Shown here piece by piece: positions 1 through 10,730 of a stretch of 64,000 bases of DNA (the stretch's first letter is position 1; each line of letters opens with the position of its first letter). The translations under genes and the position numbers were made by a program. The stretch lies in assembly GCF_026212465.1 (NCBI RefSeq), contig NC_080059.1, positions 19,698,189 through 19,762,188 of the forward strand, given 5' to 3'. Under the pieces are notes generated by a model. The model saw nothing but the letters and a program-made list of their open reading frames with translations, searched no databases and was not told where the DNA came from. Source of the stretch: Amaranthus tricolor (taxonomy: Eukaryota > Streptophyta > Magnoliopsida > Caryophyllales > Amaranthaceae).

Positions 1-78
1 GCTCATAGGAAAGGAGTATATTGCTCTTGATCAAGCATTTGTGGCATTGAGAGAAAATGATAGGTTCATGGTGAGAAC

Positions 79-743
79 TAAGGGTGTTCATAATCGCGTA
101 TCCAACATTTCAGGTACCCAAAAACCCGAGCACCCGGTTAGTCAGATACTTGTTTTAATGGCTCACGTCCCGACCTGATTGATCCGAGTACGCGGATAAA
201 TCAGTCCGAAACATTGGGTACCCAATTTTATTGCTTGAACATTTTTGGTTTATACAACAATACAGAATTTTCTGAATTTTCTCTTGAACATTCCAACAAA
301 AATTGTTCAACTAATACTCAACATTATGAGGTTTTTTCTTAGATGGAATAGGTTTTAGTTTTACTATATTTGTGGTTGGAGTTAAGAATGTAACTTCAAT
401 TTGAGCAGCAAAAAAAAAAATTGACTTTCAAGTAGTCCATAAAATCATATTCTGCAAAACCATATTTAAAGAACTGAGGAGTGTAGTGTTTTTATTAAAA
501 AATTTCTTATAAAAATCTTCTTATAAAACATTTAAGGATGCGTAATCAAATTTAAAGAACAGCTGAAAAGATTTATTTTTAATTTACCCTCTATATTTCG
601 GGTCAATGGGTACCCGACTCAATTAATTTCATTTCCCATGACCCGTCCCGTAATTTTTTTAATAAAATGATTCGCTATTAAGATTACGGGTCGACGGGTC
701 AACGGGTTGGGTCAAGTGGGTCGGTTTTTCTTGAACACCCCTA
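79..743. mobile_element. Non-autonomous hAT-type element with 8-bp TSD
   Basis: A 665-bp element is bounded by 12-bp terminal inverted repeats, TAAGGGTGTTCA on the left and TGAACACCCCTA on the right (one mismatch). It is flanked by an exact 8-bp duplication GTGAGAAC at 71-78 and 744-751. An 8-bp TSD with short inverted repeats is the hAT signature. The subterminal zones are rich in GGGTA/GACCCG motifs and there is no coding capacity. It sits in the gag part of the copia remnant, so it is younger than that remnant. Confidence 0.85.
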
Positions 744-1508
744 GTGAGAACCGAGGGTGAGGAGAAGAAGAGTGTTGGGATGGCTTTTGTAGTAAGGGTT
801 CTACTAGAGGGAGAACCAAGCAGAAGGGATATTTAGGAAAAGAGAAGTCTCAAGGCAAGGGTGACTATAATGACAAAGAGTGTTAGTATTGTAATAAGAA
901 AGGGCACAATTAATGATGTGTAAAGAAGAAGAGAGACCTTAAGAGCATGAGAAGCTTGAGGGATGATGGTAGAAATGAAGGTGAGAATAGTAGAAATTTC
1001 GCTCTAGGCTTTATGGGTGATGATGACTATGATGGGGCTCTTTCAGTTGATGGGGGAAAGATTCATAGTAAGAAATGGGTGATTAACTCTAGTTGCTCAT
1101 TCCACATTTGTTGTGAAAAAGAGAAATTTTCTAAGCTTAAAATATTTGATGGAGGCCTTGTTACTTTACCAAAGGATGAAATGGAGAAGGTGGAAGGAAT
1201 TGGAGAAGCTATTACTAAGTCACAAGGTATTGTCAAGAGAAAGGTTGCTGATGTAAGGTATTTTCCTAAGTTTGAGAAGAACCTCATTTCACTAGGTCAA
1301 TTGCAGGTTAAGAGATGCACTTTCAAGGTAGTGGGGGGACTTTGTAGGTCATCAGAGGAAGCATGGTGCTCATGAAGGAAAAACAGAGTAGGAGCAACTT
1401 GTATGTGCTACAAGTTGATGGTTGTTACCTAGGCCACAAAGTTGATGATGAGGTGCGTGAGTCACTCAATGAGGTGGCATTTTTTGATTATAGGAGAATT
1501 TGACTTGA

Positions 1509-1524
1509 GGGGGGGGGGGGGGAT
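1509..1524 (+). promoter_or_regulatory. Polypurine tract of the copia remnant
   Basis: A run of 14 G residues (1509-1522) followed by AT directly precedes TGTTTAAAC, the expected start of a 3' LTR. In LTR retrotransposons this purine tract primes plus-strand DNA synthesis. The long G run may have grown by slippage. Confidence 0.6.
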
Positions 1525-1990
1525 TGTTTAAACAAGTACAAAATCTCCTACTCATGGAGATGATTTTGATCACATAGTCAAACATGTTATGTCTTGCACA
1601 ATACGAAGGACGATGCGGATGCGTTGAGTTGTGAAGAATTGAGGTTTGGATCACTACATGAGGTGATCAATGTGAAGCAAATAAGATGAATAGACAAAGT
1701 AAGGGAGGCTTTGATCAAGGTATAAAGAGATTCAACTAAGGTGTTAGACCATGCCTTGAACAAGGCAAGGCATTAGAGGTGGTTTCTCGATCCAGGAAAC
1801 AAAGCAAATAAAAAATGGACAACTGAAGTTGCTTGTTCGAGCAGCGTAGTCAAAGTCAGGCAGTAGGTGTAGAACTTGGTTTCTCGTTTGAGCAAGAGAA
1901 ATGCTTGTTTGGGCAGCTATTTAGAATTTCAACAGTTAGATTTTCTGTTTCGTTTTTTATTCAGGATGTAATGAACGGTAGTAATAGTTG
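1525..1990 (+). repeat. Putative 3' LTR of the copia remnant (right edge uncertain)
   Basis: The sequence starts TGTTTAAAC directly after the polypurine tract, as a 3' LTR should. No second copy lies in the window, so the right boundary cannot be fixed; the end given is an estimate. Motifs of the type TTGTTCGAGCAG recur around 1830-1915. Confidence 0.4.
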
Positions 1991-3930
1991 TGAAAGTTAA
2001 TAGGAGGTTGAATACTTTCTAGGGGGTGAATAGAGAGTATGGGCGTTTAAAATTTTTGTCTAGAAGATTGTCTCAAGAGATTGAGTGACCTTTCAAAGCT
2101 GTTTTCTGGGAAAGTTTTTAGGTCGAGTAATAAAACTATAACGTATGTACGGAAGATAAACTTAAAGAATAACACACGATACGTTAACGAGGTTCGGTTC
2201 TAAACAACCTACTCCCCGCCTATGGGTTCTCTTTCAACCCGTAGGATTTTAACGCATTTTATTAATAGACTTTAAGACAAACTAGAAGATTTCACTATCT
2301 CCTCTCACCACGTTCTTCCCCTTGAAGAAACGTCTTACCAGTCCCTTTAATAAAAAGCAAATCCCAATCTCTCAATAGAGATTACAAGTTGAACACTTTT
2401 AAAAGTATTCTAAGTTAGGCATATTAAACTATGAAATAATCTAACTCTTTTTAACACTTAAGCCAATTACAAATTGTAAGAGCTAGATGAACTAAGAATT
2501 AAAACTCTTTTGAACACTTAGAAAATATTAGATCTTAAGTCAAGAGAGAACAGTTCGAGAAGAGGTGCATCCTTAATTCTGAAATGAAGTTTTTTATATA
2601 TAGATATTACGCCTTAACATATCCTTGAAGAGCAAGAAAGCTTCATCCGTTAATTTCGTTGATCTGGATATTCTATGCCAGTCTTGAAGACCTTGAGCTT
2701 TAAATCAAACTGACGTTGCACTGACAGCTCATCTATTTTCGTCATTGTGTGCAGTAATTTGTTTTTAATAACCAATGTTGTTCTGCCACGTTAGAACTCA
2801 TACAAGATAATGAAAATTAAGCAAAAACAAGACTAAAATAACTTGTAAATACTTATTCAAATTAATTCCTACTTTTAGCATTTATTTAAATTGTCATTTT
2901 CTATTTTTAGTATCAATTTAAACATTACCTTATTTATAGGAAACTCTTTAATTAGCTTAACAACATATTTTAAATTCAAATATTAACGTGTATTATAAAT
3001 ATTTAAACGTGTTTAGCTTGTACTATGGATATTTAATCATCGAACTATTTTAAGCACATATTTTAAATTCAAATAAAATATTCAAACGTTAATAAAAAAC
3101 GTATAAACAAACTTAATTTCAATATTTTAACCTATTGAAATAATTCAAAAATAATTTTAATGAACCTTGACCTATTAAAATATTTCAAAGTTAATTTTAA
3201 TAACCTTGACCTATCAAAATATTTCAAAGTTATAATTACGAAACTAACCTTATTATAAACATAATCACTTTCAAGACATTGAACTTGATTTCAAGACTTA
3301 TAAATTCAACCTTAAGATAAGCTTAAGTTATTTAAGCATATATCAATAATTCAGACTTAAACATATATATCAATTATTAAATTTATATCCAATATGATTT
3401 TAAACCAACTTAAACAACTAAATGTAATTACTTAATTTATTTATTTAATTAATATGTATTTTAAATTATAATTATTTAAAAAAGTTGAGTCTTCAAGTTG
3501 CAGAACACAGCTGCTCGTATTTTGTTTTTTGTATTTAGGCAGTCTCACCACAACTTTTGACAAAATCACTTCTTAGTGATCAGTGAGTGAAATAGACTAC
3601 TTTTAATAAAGCTTAATTATAAGTTTATTAAGCTGATTGGGTGATTAAGTAAGTTAATTCGAGTAATAATATTATTATTTTGATAATATTGACTCAAGTA
3701 TTTCATTTGTTAACATTTTCAAGAAAGAGGTATATTTTATTTAATGTATAAAATTTATATAAAGAATACTTCGATAAAAGTGTATTTTGATTATATTTTA
3801 TTAATTGATTACTATCTTATCTTTATAAAAATAAATTTAAATAAAGTATTGAAAAATAAATTCCTAAATGCAATCCTTATTCATACTACCAATTACGAAA
3901 TATTACTTATTTCATAAATCGTCTATTATA
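1991..3930. other. AT-rich retroelement-like DNA without a gene
   Basis: No supportable coding region is seen. Around 2160-2350 there is a higher-GC block with TTAACGAGGTTCGG, a motif that recurs in related form near 60447 (TTTAACGAGGTTCACC) and looks like retroelement leader or LTR sequence. At about 3110-3235 a unit of roughly 42 bp (ACCTTGACCTATTAAAATAT) is repeated about three times. The rest is AT-rich with nothing recognisable. Confidence 0.4.
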
Positions 3931-4639
3931 CCCTTACAGCATGTCTTATAAAAGATTGTCTTACGACGAGACGACTTTAATAGAATTTTATGGATCAAAG
4001 CTAAAAATAAAAACCCATTTTACCACAAATAAACCGACACACCCCTTCCCCATTTCTTTCTTCATCCTCATCTTTTATTCCTTCAAACTCTCAACACTGC
4101 CTCCTTTCCTCTCCCTCACGATTCAGTAGCAGCCGGTTCTTGTCCTCCCTCCAACGTCAACGGAGCTGCTGCACCACCTTTGCCGCCACTTCAGTCACCA
4201 CTTCTTCACCTCTTTGGTTTTGGTTTATTGAAGAATCAAGTTAGGGTTTCTGATTTGGGGAAAAATTAGTGAATTGAAGTTCAAGATTGAAAGTTGAAAG
4301 GTCCTTCAATGGTGATTGAGGTAATCCACAAACTATTTTATTTAAGTATAAATTGAATGTTTTAAAGTAGTTTTAAGTTCTTAAGCATAAACAATGATTG
4401 TTGAATTTGGTAGTAGTTTAGTATTCATGGTTAATTTGGGGTTTTTAAGTTTCAAATTTAAGCATCAACTTGAGTTTGATTAGAGTATATGAGTTTAATT
4501 AGTAATTGGGTTCTTGCTAGTGTTGATTAGTATTGGTTATTGGGTTTATTTGATTTCTAGTATAAAACTTGGTATTGTGAATTTCGAAACTGAACTTTCT
4601 ATTTTGGCTATTTTGGGGATGGTTCTGATTGTTTTTGGG

Positions 4640-5125
4640 TTCTTATGTCTGCTTGAGATTTGTAGAGCTTTGAGTCGCGGTCGTGTGGACACTTGAATCG
4701 CCCCGAGATGAGTTCGTATGAGGAAGTTATGTCCAAAATACTAGTAGACTGTCATAAAAATCGACAATGAGGTTCCGTTTTGTTCTGTCCGAATTTGTAT
4801 TGCTGTTTTTGAAATAGTTAGAATCGTTTTGGGGTTTTGGTGTCTTCATGAGATTTGTAGAGCTTTGAGTCGCAATCACGTAGGCACTTGAATCGCCCCA
4901 AGATGAGTTCCTATGAGAGAGTTATGTTCAAAACAGTGACATACCAGCAGGCTGTCATGAAAATCAATACTGACCCTTCTGTTTTGGCTATTTTGGGATA
5001 GTTTTGATTGTTTTTGGGTTCTGGTGTCTGCGTGAGATTTGTAGAGCATCGAGTCATGGTTGTGTGGGCACTTGAATCGCCCCAAAATGAGTTCGTATGA
5101 GAGAGTTATGACCAAATTACTAACA
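4640..5125 (+). repeat. Three degenerate copies of a ~185-197 bp tandem unit
   Basis: Three blocks share the same order of words: GAGATTTGTAGAGC, then GAGTCG, then GGCACTTGAATCGCCCC, then GATGAGTTCGTATGAG, then AGTTATG. They lie near 4652-4735, 4849-4932 and 5033-5115. Between them the phrase TTTTGGCTATTTTGGG also recurs. The spacing is about 197 and 184 bp. No protein reading frame is conserved across copies. The setting (3930-6660, non-coding, with further tandem repeats) suggests part of a long LTR or leader of a gypsy-type element, but this is inference. Confidence 0.55.
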
Positions 5126-5869
5126 AGTGTCCTGTTATGGTACTAAAATGGAATTTATTATGTGGGATTATGAAGTATAAAATAAATTGGAGGTTTAAGG
5201 TTATTTATTGGATAATTGAGATTAATTTAGGGTTATTATTTTTCTTTTATGGATTGAAATGTTGGGTTATGGATCTTATTTGAATAATATGAGTGTTTGG
5301 TTCAGGTATAAAATTTGAGAACATATGAATTGATTGGTATTTTAAATGATGATGAATTGATTTATATTTTATAAGGTGTGGTATTACTGCTATTGATAAT
5401 AGAGCGAAATCGTATAATTTTTGGTGTTCGAAACTTTGGATTTTAACTTTGTTTTGACCTTGTTTCTAGTTCTTGGTCAAAATTATGTTTTGTATGTTCA
5501 CAATTTTATAAATACGAGCTTTTCAACATTGTATTATGAAAATGAGGTATGATTGTTGATTTCAAAGAAAATCAATCATTGTTTTGTTTTATATTGAAAT
5601 GTTCGACATTGAAAAATGTCCGTTTTTGGGAATTGGCAACGGATACTTATATCCGGATTATTGTGAAATCCTATAGCTTGATAATAGGTAATGGTTATTC
5701 GAATCAGTCTCGAGCCCCCGATCCCGTTTCGTTCTTGCAAGAACCGTATTTTCGGTGATGACGATCACCCGTGTTCTCAGGATTTAGATCAAGCCTACTT
5801 CCTGACGGTCCATATATTCCCACGTTTTAAGTGTTGTTAAATTATTGATTTAATAAGAGTTTTGAATAA

Positions 5870-6160
5870 ATACGTTTGGTACATAAAGTTTTGTCGTTTT
5901 GCAAATGATATCATATTTATCATTTGCCGTATTGTTTCGCTATTGACTTGTAAAGTAATAGCCGCATTTTGATTTACGCTATTAACTTGTAAAGTTATAG
6001 CCGTGTTTTGATTCGTTATGAACTAAAGGTTCATAGCCGTATTTATGTCGATACCAAACGATCTTTTAAAAGAGTTTTGATTTGTTATGAACTAAAGGTT
6101 CATAACCGTATTTATGTCGATACCAAACGGTCTTTAATAAGAGTTTTGACTTGGATAAAA
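5870..6160 (+). repeat. Short tandem repeats (~50 and ~73 bp units)
   Basis: Two copies of a unit containing TTATGAACTAAAGGTTCATA and TATGTCGATACCAAACG lie at about 6015-6085 and 6086-6150. Just before them are two copies of a shorter unit with TTGTAAAGT(A/T)ATAGCCG (about 5943-6005). TTATGAACTAAAGGTTCATA is itself a near-palindrome. No coding signal is seen. The same non-coding block runs from 3930 to 6660. Confidence 0.55.
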
Positions 6161-6660
6161 TAATGTTTATAAATGATTACCAAGTGAACAAGGAATTTGA
6201 TTTGGAAATATTTGTTAATGACTTGTATACAAATATAGTAGTTTGTTGGATTACTCAACAATGCAATTGTTGCCAGTTTTTTTTATAGGGTCTATCTCTT
6301 ACAGGGGGTAGATCCACTTTCAGGTTGCCATTTTTAGTGTAGATGGATGTGCTGCTCATTTATGTGTCATGTGTTGCGATAGCGAGGACATCGTTTCCGG
6401 AAGATTAACTTATAATGATATTTTGATAAATCATGTCTTTTAAAATAAAAAAATAGTTTTATAATGTATTAACTTAGTTTATAACTGGGTTGTAAGTAAT
6501 TGTATTACAGTTTTGTAAAGTTTTTAAATACTCTGATATTGGTTGCTGTGGCTATCGAGCCACAGGTCGGATTCAGCCCAGACTTCTATAAGTCTTCCGC
6601 TGTGCTTTGTAGACAATATTATTATATTGTTTACGCCGGTTTGGGCTGTTTCAGTGAGGC

Positions 6661-6672
6661 TTTGATACCACC
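6661..6672 (-). promoter_or_regulatory. tRNA primer-binding site of a minus-strand LTR retrotransposon
   Basis: Read on the minus strand, TGGTATCAAAGC follows the LTR end CATGACA after two bases. This is one base off the usual initiator-Met primer site TGGTATCAGAGC, and it fixes the orientation: the LTR lies to the right and internal sequence to the left. Confidence 0.55.
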
Positions 6673-7236
6673 TGTCATGGGTGGACTCTTTCCTAGTCTT
6701 AACACGAGGGTTACTTGCTTACACTCCCTTCATAAAACAAGTTAAAACAAGTCAAGCATATCCGAGCTAAGCGCTCAAGGTTAGTGACTAATTACTAAAG
6801 CTTTTTGTGGGCTAAGTGTTGGAAAGAATGTTAGCAAAGAGAAAAGAAAGTTTTTAAGTGAATACTTCGTATGCACTATTTAGGAAAACTTTATAAGGCT
6901 TTTTCCAAAATGGTTTGTACAAATTACTTGGTTCACTATTTATAGGCAAGCCCCCTTAACTTATTAAGTTCTAGAATTCTCTATATTATTTTCAATCTAG
7001 AAAGTCTTACATTATCTTAAACATTCTACAATATTCTAAGCTTATCCTATTTTTCTAGAGTGTTCTAGTCACTAATAGAACATTCAAGATACTTTCACAC
7101 TCTTTTAAAATGTTCTAGTTTTTTTCTAGAATGTTTTAGATTTTTCTAGACATTTTCGGAGCATTCTAGTCTCTTGTAGAATATCCCACACCTATTTTCC
7201 CAATAATTATAGGGTTTAAAAGGTTAACTCATGACA
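6673..7236 (-). repeat. 5' LTR (minus strand) of an unidentified LTR retrotransposon
   Basis: A 564-bp block begins TGTCATG and ends CATGACA, so it has TG..CA ends inside a 7-bp inverted repeat. The adjoining primer-like site marks it as a 5' LTR on the minus strand. The inside is rich in TTCTAGA words. No partner LTR or gag-pol is found to the left within the window, so the element is probably truncated. Confidence 0.55.
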
Positions 7237-7423
7237 TTATTCTCAAGAGGGATAGTTATTTATTATTGTATTGTTGAATCATCATAAAAATAAATATAGT
7301 TTAAGGGAAGAGGTATCAAGGATACCTCATTACATTGTGTGTTCTTTCGTCCATTGATTTTATGTGGTTTCACTCTTATTTTTTACTTGTATGAGGCCTG
7401 AATAGCTTGTATTATAAATTCTA

Positions 7424-7995
7424 GGGAAATTCCACATGGTCGTATCTAGTTTTCATGAAACGCCAATAATAGCACTTTTGTAAAATTTTTCCACATGGTA
7501 GCATCTAATTTTGCTCTCAAATGTTTAATTCACCATTTTAACGTTTAATTCACCGATTAATTTATCAACGCCCTTAAATGTTGTGACAATTTTATTTTCA
7601 TTCAAATTATTGGCATTATAAAGTTCAAAAGGTACATTACAAACACTAATAAATAATTCAAAATGCGCATTTTATAAGCTGAAAAGGTGCATTTCATAAG
7701 TTCAAAAGGTGTATTACAAGCACTGATACATATCTACTTAATCGTTACAGCATTTAAGGGCGTTGATAAATTAATCGGTGAATTAAACCTTAGAATTAAA
7801 TATTTGAGAGCAAAAATTGAATGCTATAATATGCGAAAATCTTACAAAACGATGAATCAAACGGAAATTAACAAGAATTTAGCGGAAAATGCAACGGCAG
7901 TTAGATAGTGCATAAAGTAGATGCTACAATGCGGAAAACTCTTACTTTACCACTGGCGTTTCATGAAAATTAAATGCTACCATGTGGAATTTCCT
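7424..7995. mobile_element. 572-bp foldback MITE with 9-bp TSD (MULE-like)
   Basis: The two halves are inverted copies of each other. Left GGGAAATTCCACATGG matches right CCATGTGGAATTTCCT, and inside, TTTGCTCTCAAAT, TTAATTCACCGATTAATTTA and TCAACGCCCTTAAATG recur in reverse orientation. It is flanked by 9-bp direct repeats TAAATTCTA (7415-7423) and TAAATCCTA (7996-8004), 8 of 9 matching. Nine-bp TSDs with long inverted repeats are typical of Mutator-like elements. A short open frame inside is an accident of the repeat. Confidence 0.75.
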
Positions 7996-8518
7996 TAAAT
8001 CCTACAATCACATATAGTGATTGGTGATGTTTTAAAGTGATATATGCTTATATAAACATGGCTCTCCTTTTGGTATTTTCACAACAAAAAACACACACAC
8101 AAAAAAAAAAAGCATTTAAAATTGGCTTCATTTATTTTTTTAACTTCATTCAAATAGACTAATGAGTACAGAACATTAATTGTTAAAGAAACAAACTCAA
8201 CCAAAAGGAACCTAAACAAGATCACGTAATCTACTTATAAACTTATATGTTAGTCAACTGCTCTCTAATTTTTAATGTGGAATCACATATTGTTTATTCT
8301 TTCAACACCAATATAATAATTCCAAGTAAAATAACAGATCATCTGACTGAACTTTTATTATATATTTATTTATGTATTACATAACAGTGAACTTAATTAC
8401 AATAATCAAATGGAATTAAAAATACTTCAAATATATAACAATACTCAGCCAAAAAAACGTACAAGTTAAACAATATATATGAACTTGATATAATGATGAT
8501 ATAGCTCATAAAAATGAT

Positions 8519-9912
8519 TTAAGGGCACTTGCGTTTGCCACCATGGGTCCTCTGGTTGTAGTAGCAAGGACAGAGTTCTTGGTTGCCGGAAGTACCCGGT
8601 GGAACACATTGGCACCTTGCACAGCATGTCCCACATGCCCTGTGGCAAAGATTTGGCCTGCTGCTCAGTCGGCACCTTGCCACACATGCCGCCCCACAAT
8701 CTACATCGTTCAAATTTACAAACATTAATATTATATCAGATGTTTTCTTCGCTTTTTGAATTATTATAGATATAATAGAATAAACATGTATTCAAGAGAC
8801 TTTAGGCTCGAGCTTGTCTTAGATGAATATTCCACCCATTTGACAATATTAATAATGCAAAAAATTTTCTGAAAATTTTTATTTGAGAAAAACGAAAAAA
8901 AAAACGTATCATGAAATAAAAAATCAAAATAACAATTCACTACATGTATATATGAAACTTATAAAAATATATGTTTAATACTTCTGAGATAAAAATATTA
9001 TATAAGGAGGTTAAATCGTTATTTTAAGCGTGTGATTTGATTATAATTCAATTCAATTAGGCCAAGATCAATAATTCAAATTGAAAAGTAGGCTTAAATT
9101 TTTCATAAAATAAAAAATTGGGAAATCGAGTATTGTGTAAGTTAATCTAATGAGTACAGTACAGTCACCATCAAATAAAAATGAATACGTACTTATAGCT
9201 CCAAGGAGAGACCTCTTTGGACCGCTACTCTCAATCTGCAACCCATAATAAAAATTTATTAATAAAACGAATACATACACAAAAGTTATAAACATGATAT
9301 TCCATGCGGACAAACTAAACAAATTTTGTCCTTGAGTAATTTACTTATCAACAATTGTCTGTTAGATTATTGGTATTAAATAATAGAAATAGAAATAAAT
9401 TATAGTAATAGACAAAAGTCTAAATGAAACTAATTAATAATATTAGAATGATAAAATAAGATGATAAGGTTTATTCTTTTTCCTAAAATTTTCATCTTGT
9501 TAATTTTTAAAGTTTTGATAAAAATATATAATCAACGAAAATAAATAGTTAAACCCTCTAGATAGTAAGAACATAATAGAAAATAATATCGGTTTTTCTA
9601 ACTTATGCACCAGAAACATACATAGGTTTAATTTACAAAATAAGTAAATTTGTTAAAATATAATTTGTAATATTATTCTCTAAAATTAGAAATTGTAATA
9701 AATTTTTAGATAATATAAATCGATTTCAGCAAAGTTATGTATTTTGTAATTTAAGCATGTGCACAAGGTGTATAGATTAGAAAAATCAAAATAATAAGAA
9801 GAGAAATAAGAATACATATATGATAAAATATTACCATTTGATGAGGTTGAACCACATTAAGAAGCAAAAAAGAGAGGACAATAGTAGCAATAAGGAGCTT
9901 AGAAATTGCCAT
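8519..9912 (-). CDS. GASA/Snakin-type gibberellin-regulated peptide precursor (3 exons)
   Basis: This is the only clear host gene. The exons on the minus strand are 9912-9835 (26 codons), 9235-9193 (14 codons plus 1 base) and 8700-8519, giving a 100-residue protein. Each intron starts GT and ends AG (G|GTAATA ... TTGCAG; ATAA|GTACGT ... GATGTAG), and the joins keep frame. Residues 1 to about 23 form a hydrophobic signal peptide (MAISKLLIATIVLSFLL). The last 60 residues are a GASA domain with all 12 cysteines in the family spacing, including CRLSSRPNLC, ACGTCCARCQCVPPGTSGNQ and the ending HGGKRKCP. Members are small secreted peptides involved in hormone-regulated growth or antimicrobial defence; which role applies here cannot be told. 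The length matches short family members. A TATA box lies about 70 bp upstream. Confidence 0.93.
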
Positions 9913-9978
9913 ATTCATGAAGTGACTAAACTAATTAATTAATTTTGGTGTGAAGAAGAAAAATAGAAAGGAAGGCAA

Positions 9979-9986
9979 TATTTATA
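9979..9986 (-). promoter_or_regulatory. TATA box of the GASA gene
   Basis: TATAAATA on the minus strand, 67-74 bp upstream of the ATG at 9912, leaves room for a short AG-rich 5' leader. Position and sequence fit a plant core promoter. Confidence 0.65.
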
Positions 9987-10722
9987 GAGTGAAAAAGGAG
10001 GGATAATGCAAGGGAGTCTACAGCTAATATTTGAAAGCTAAGCACACCATTTTAGCTTTATTTATCATCATACAAAAACAAAATTAAAGTAGCCAAGAAT
10101 AAGTGGGTTTGAGTGGGTGAAAAGTATTTCTTTTGGGAGAGTTGAGACAAACTTCTAGGACCTTCTTAATTCAATTCAAATACCCTTGTTTACCAACTTA
10201 TGGTTTCTATAGAATCAATAAACCAAAATAAAATTCACATTTACTTTTTAGTTTCCATTTATCTTATGTTTTTGTTTAATTGTGATATAAAATTAAATAA
10301 TTAAATTAAAGTAAAATTAAAAGTATAAACTAATATAAAATTGACTCATATTTGGAGCTCTTATTTATTTCCATCATGACTAAAAAGAGCACTTCCCTAC
10401 CAACTTCTACTTTCTTGCTTCTAGAGAATAAACAAATAAACTTTGTATTACCTATTCATGTTTGGAATATTTATAGAAATTAAAAAGTTGAGTTTTTTAG
10501 ATAATATATTATTTTATTAAATAATAATATTAATGGAGAAGAACATGGATTATAAACATTAAAAAGATATTGAATTAAATAAAGTTAATAAAAAAATATG
10601 TAAAACACAATTATTAAAATTTTAAAAAGTTAATAATATAAAAATACGCATTAAGAAAAATCAAACAAAATTTTAATTAATTATATTTTATATTATATAT
10701 GAAGAAATATAAACCAAGATAG
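9987..10722. other. AT-rich intergenic DNA upstream of the GASA gene
   Basis: This is presumably the promoter region of the GASA gene on its right side. No open frame, RNA gene or repeat with clear borders is seen. Confidence 0.5.
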
Positions 10723-10730
10723 GTTGATGA

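Larger units (their letters stand above)
1..1524 (+). pseudogene. Ty1/copia gag-protease remnant, interrupted by a hAT element
   Basis: This is a dead piece of a copia polyprotein. A zinc knuckle is recognisable at 881-918 (C..C, GH, C spacing) but holds three stop codons. Downstream, about 947-1375 stays open and matches the copia protease and pre-integrase junction: WVINSSCSFHIC sits where the family has W-(I/L)-D-(S/T)-G-C-x-x-H-(I/M)-C, and NLISLGQL follows. The catalytic Asp is Asn and the Gly is Ser, so the protease would be inactive even if translated. Integrase, reverse transcriptase and RNase H are absent: soon after the pre-integrase region the sequence goes directly to a polypurine tract at 1509. 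Positions 79-743 are a later hAT insertion. The left end lies outside the window. Confidence 0.75.

Noticed and set aside
3941..4696. Two short plus-strand frames (62 and 60 codons) with hydrophobic residues
   Set aside because: They have no domain match and fall in a repeat-rich non-coding block; the hydrophobicity comes from T-rich DNA.
8466..8728. Two single-exon minus-strand frames over the GASA domain, and a plus-strand frame
   Set aside because: One is a wrong frame; the other extends exon 3 into the intron. The spliced model with canonical junctions is better supported.
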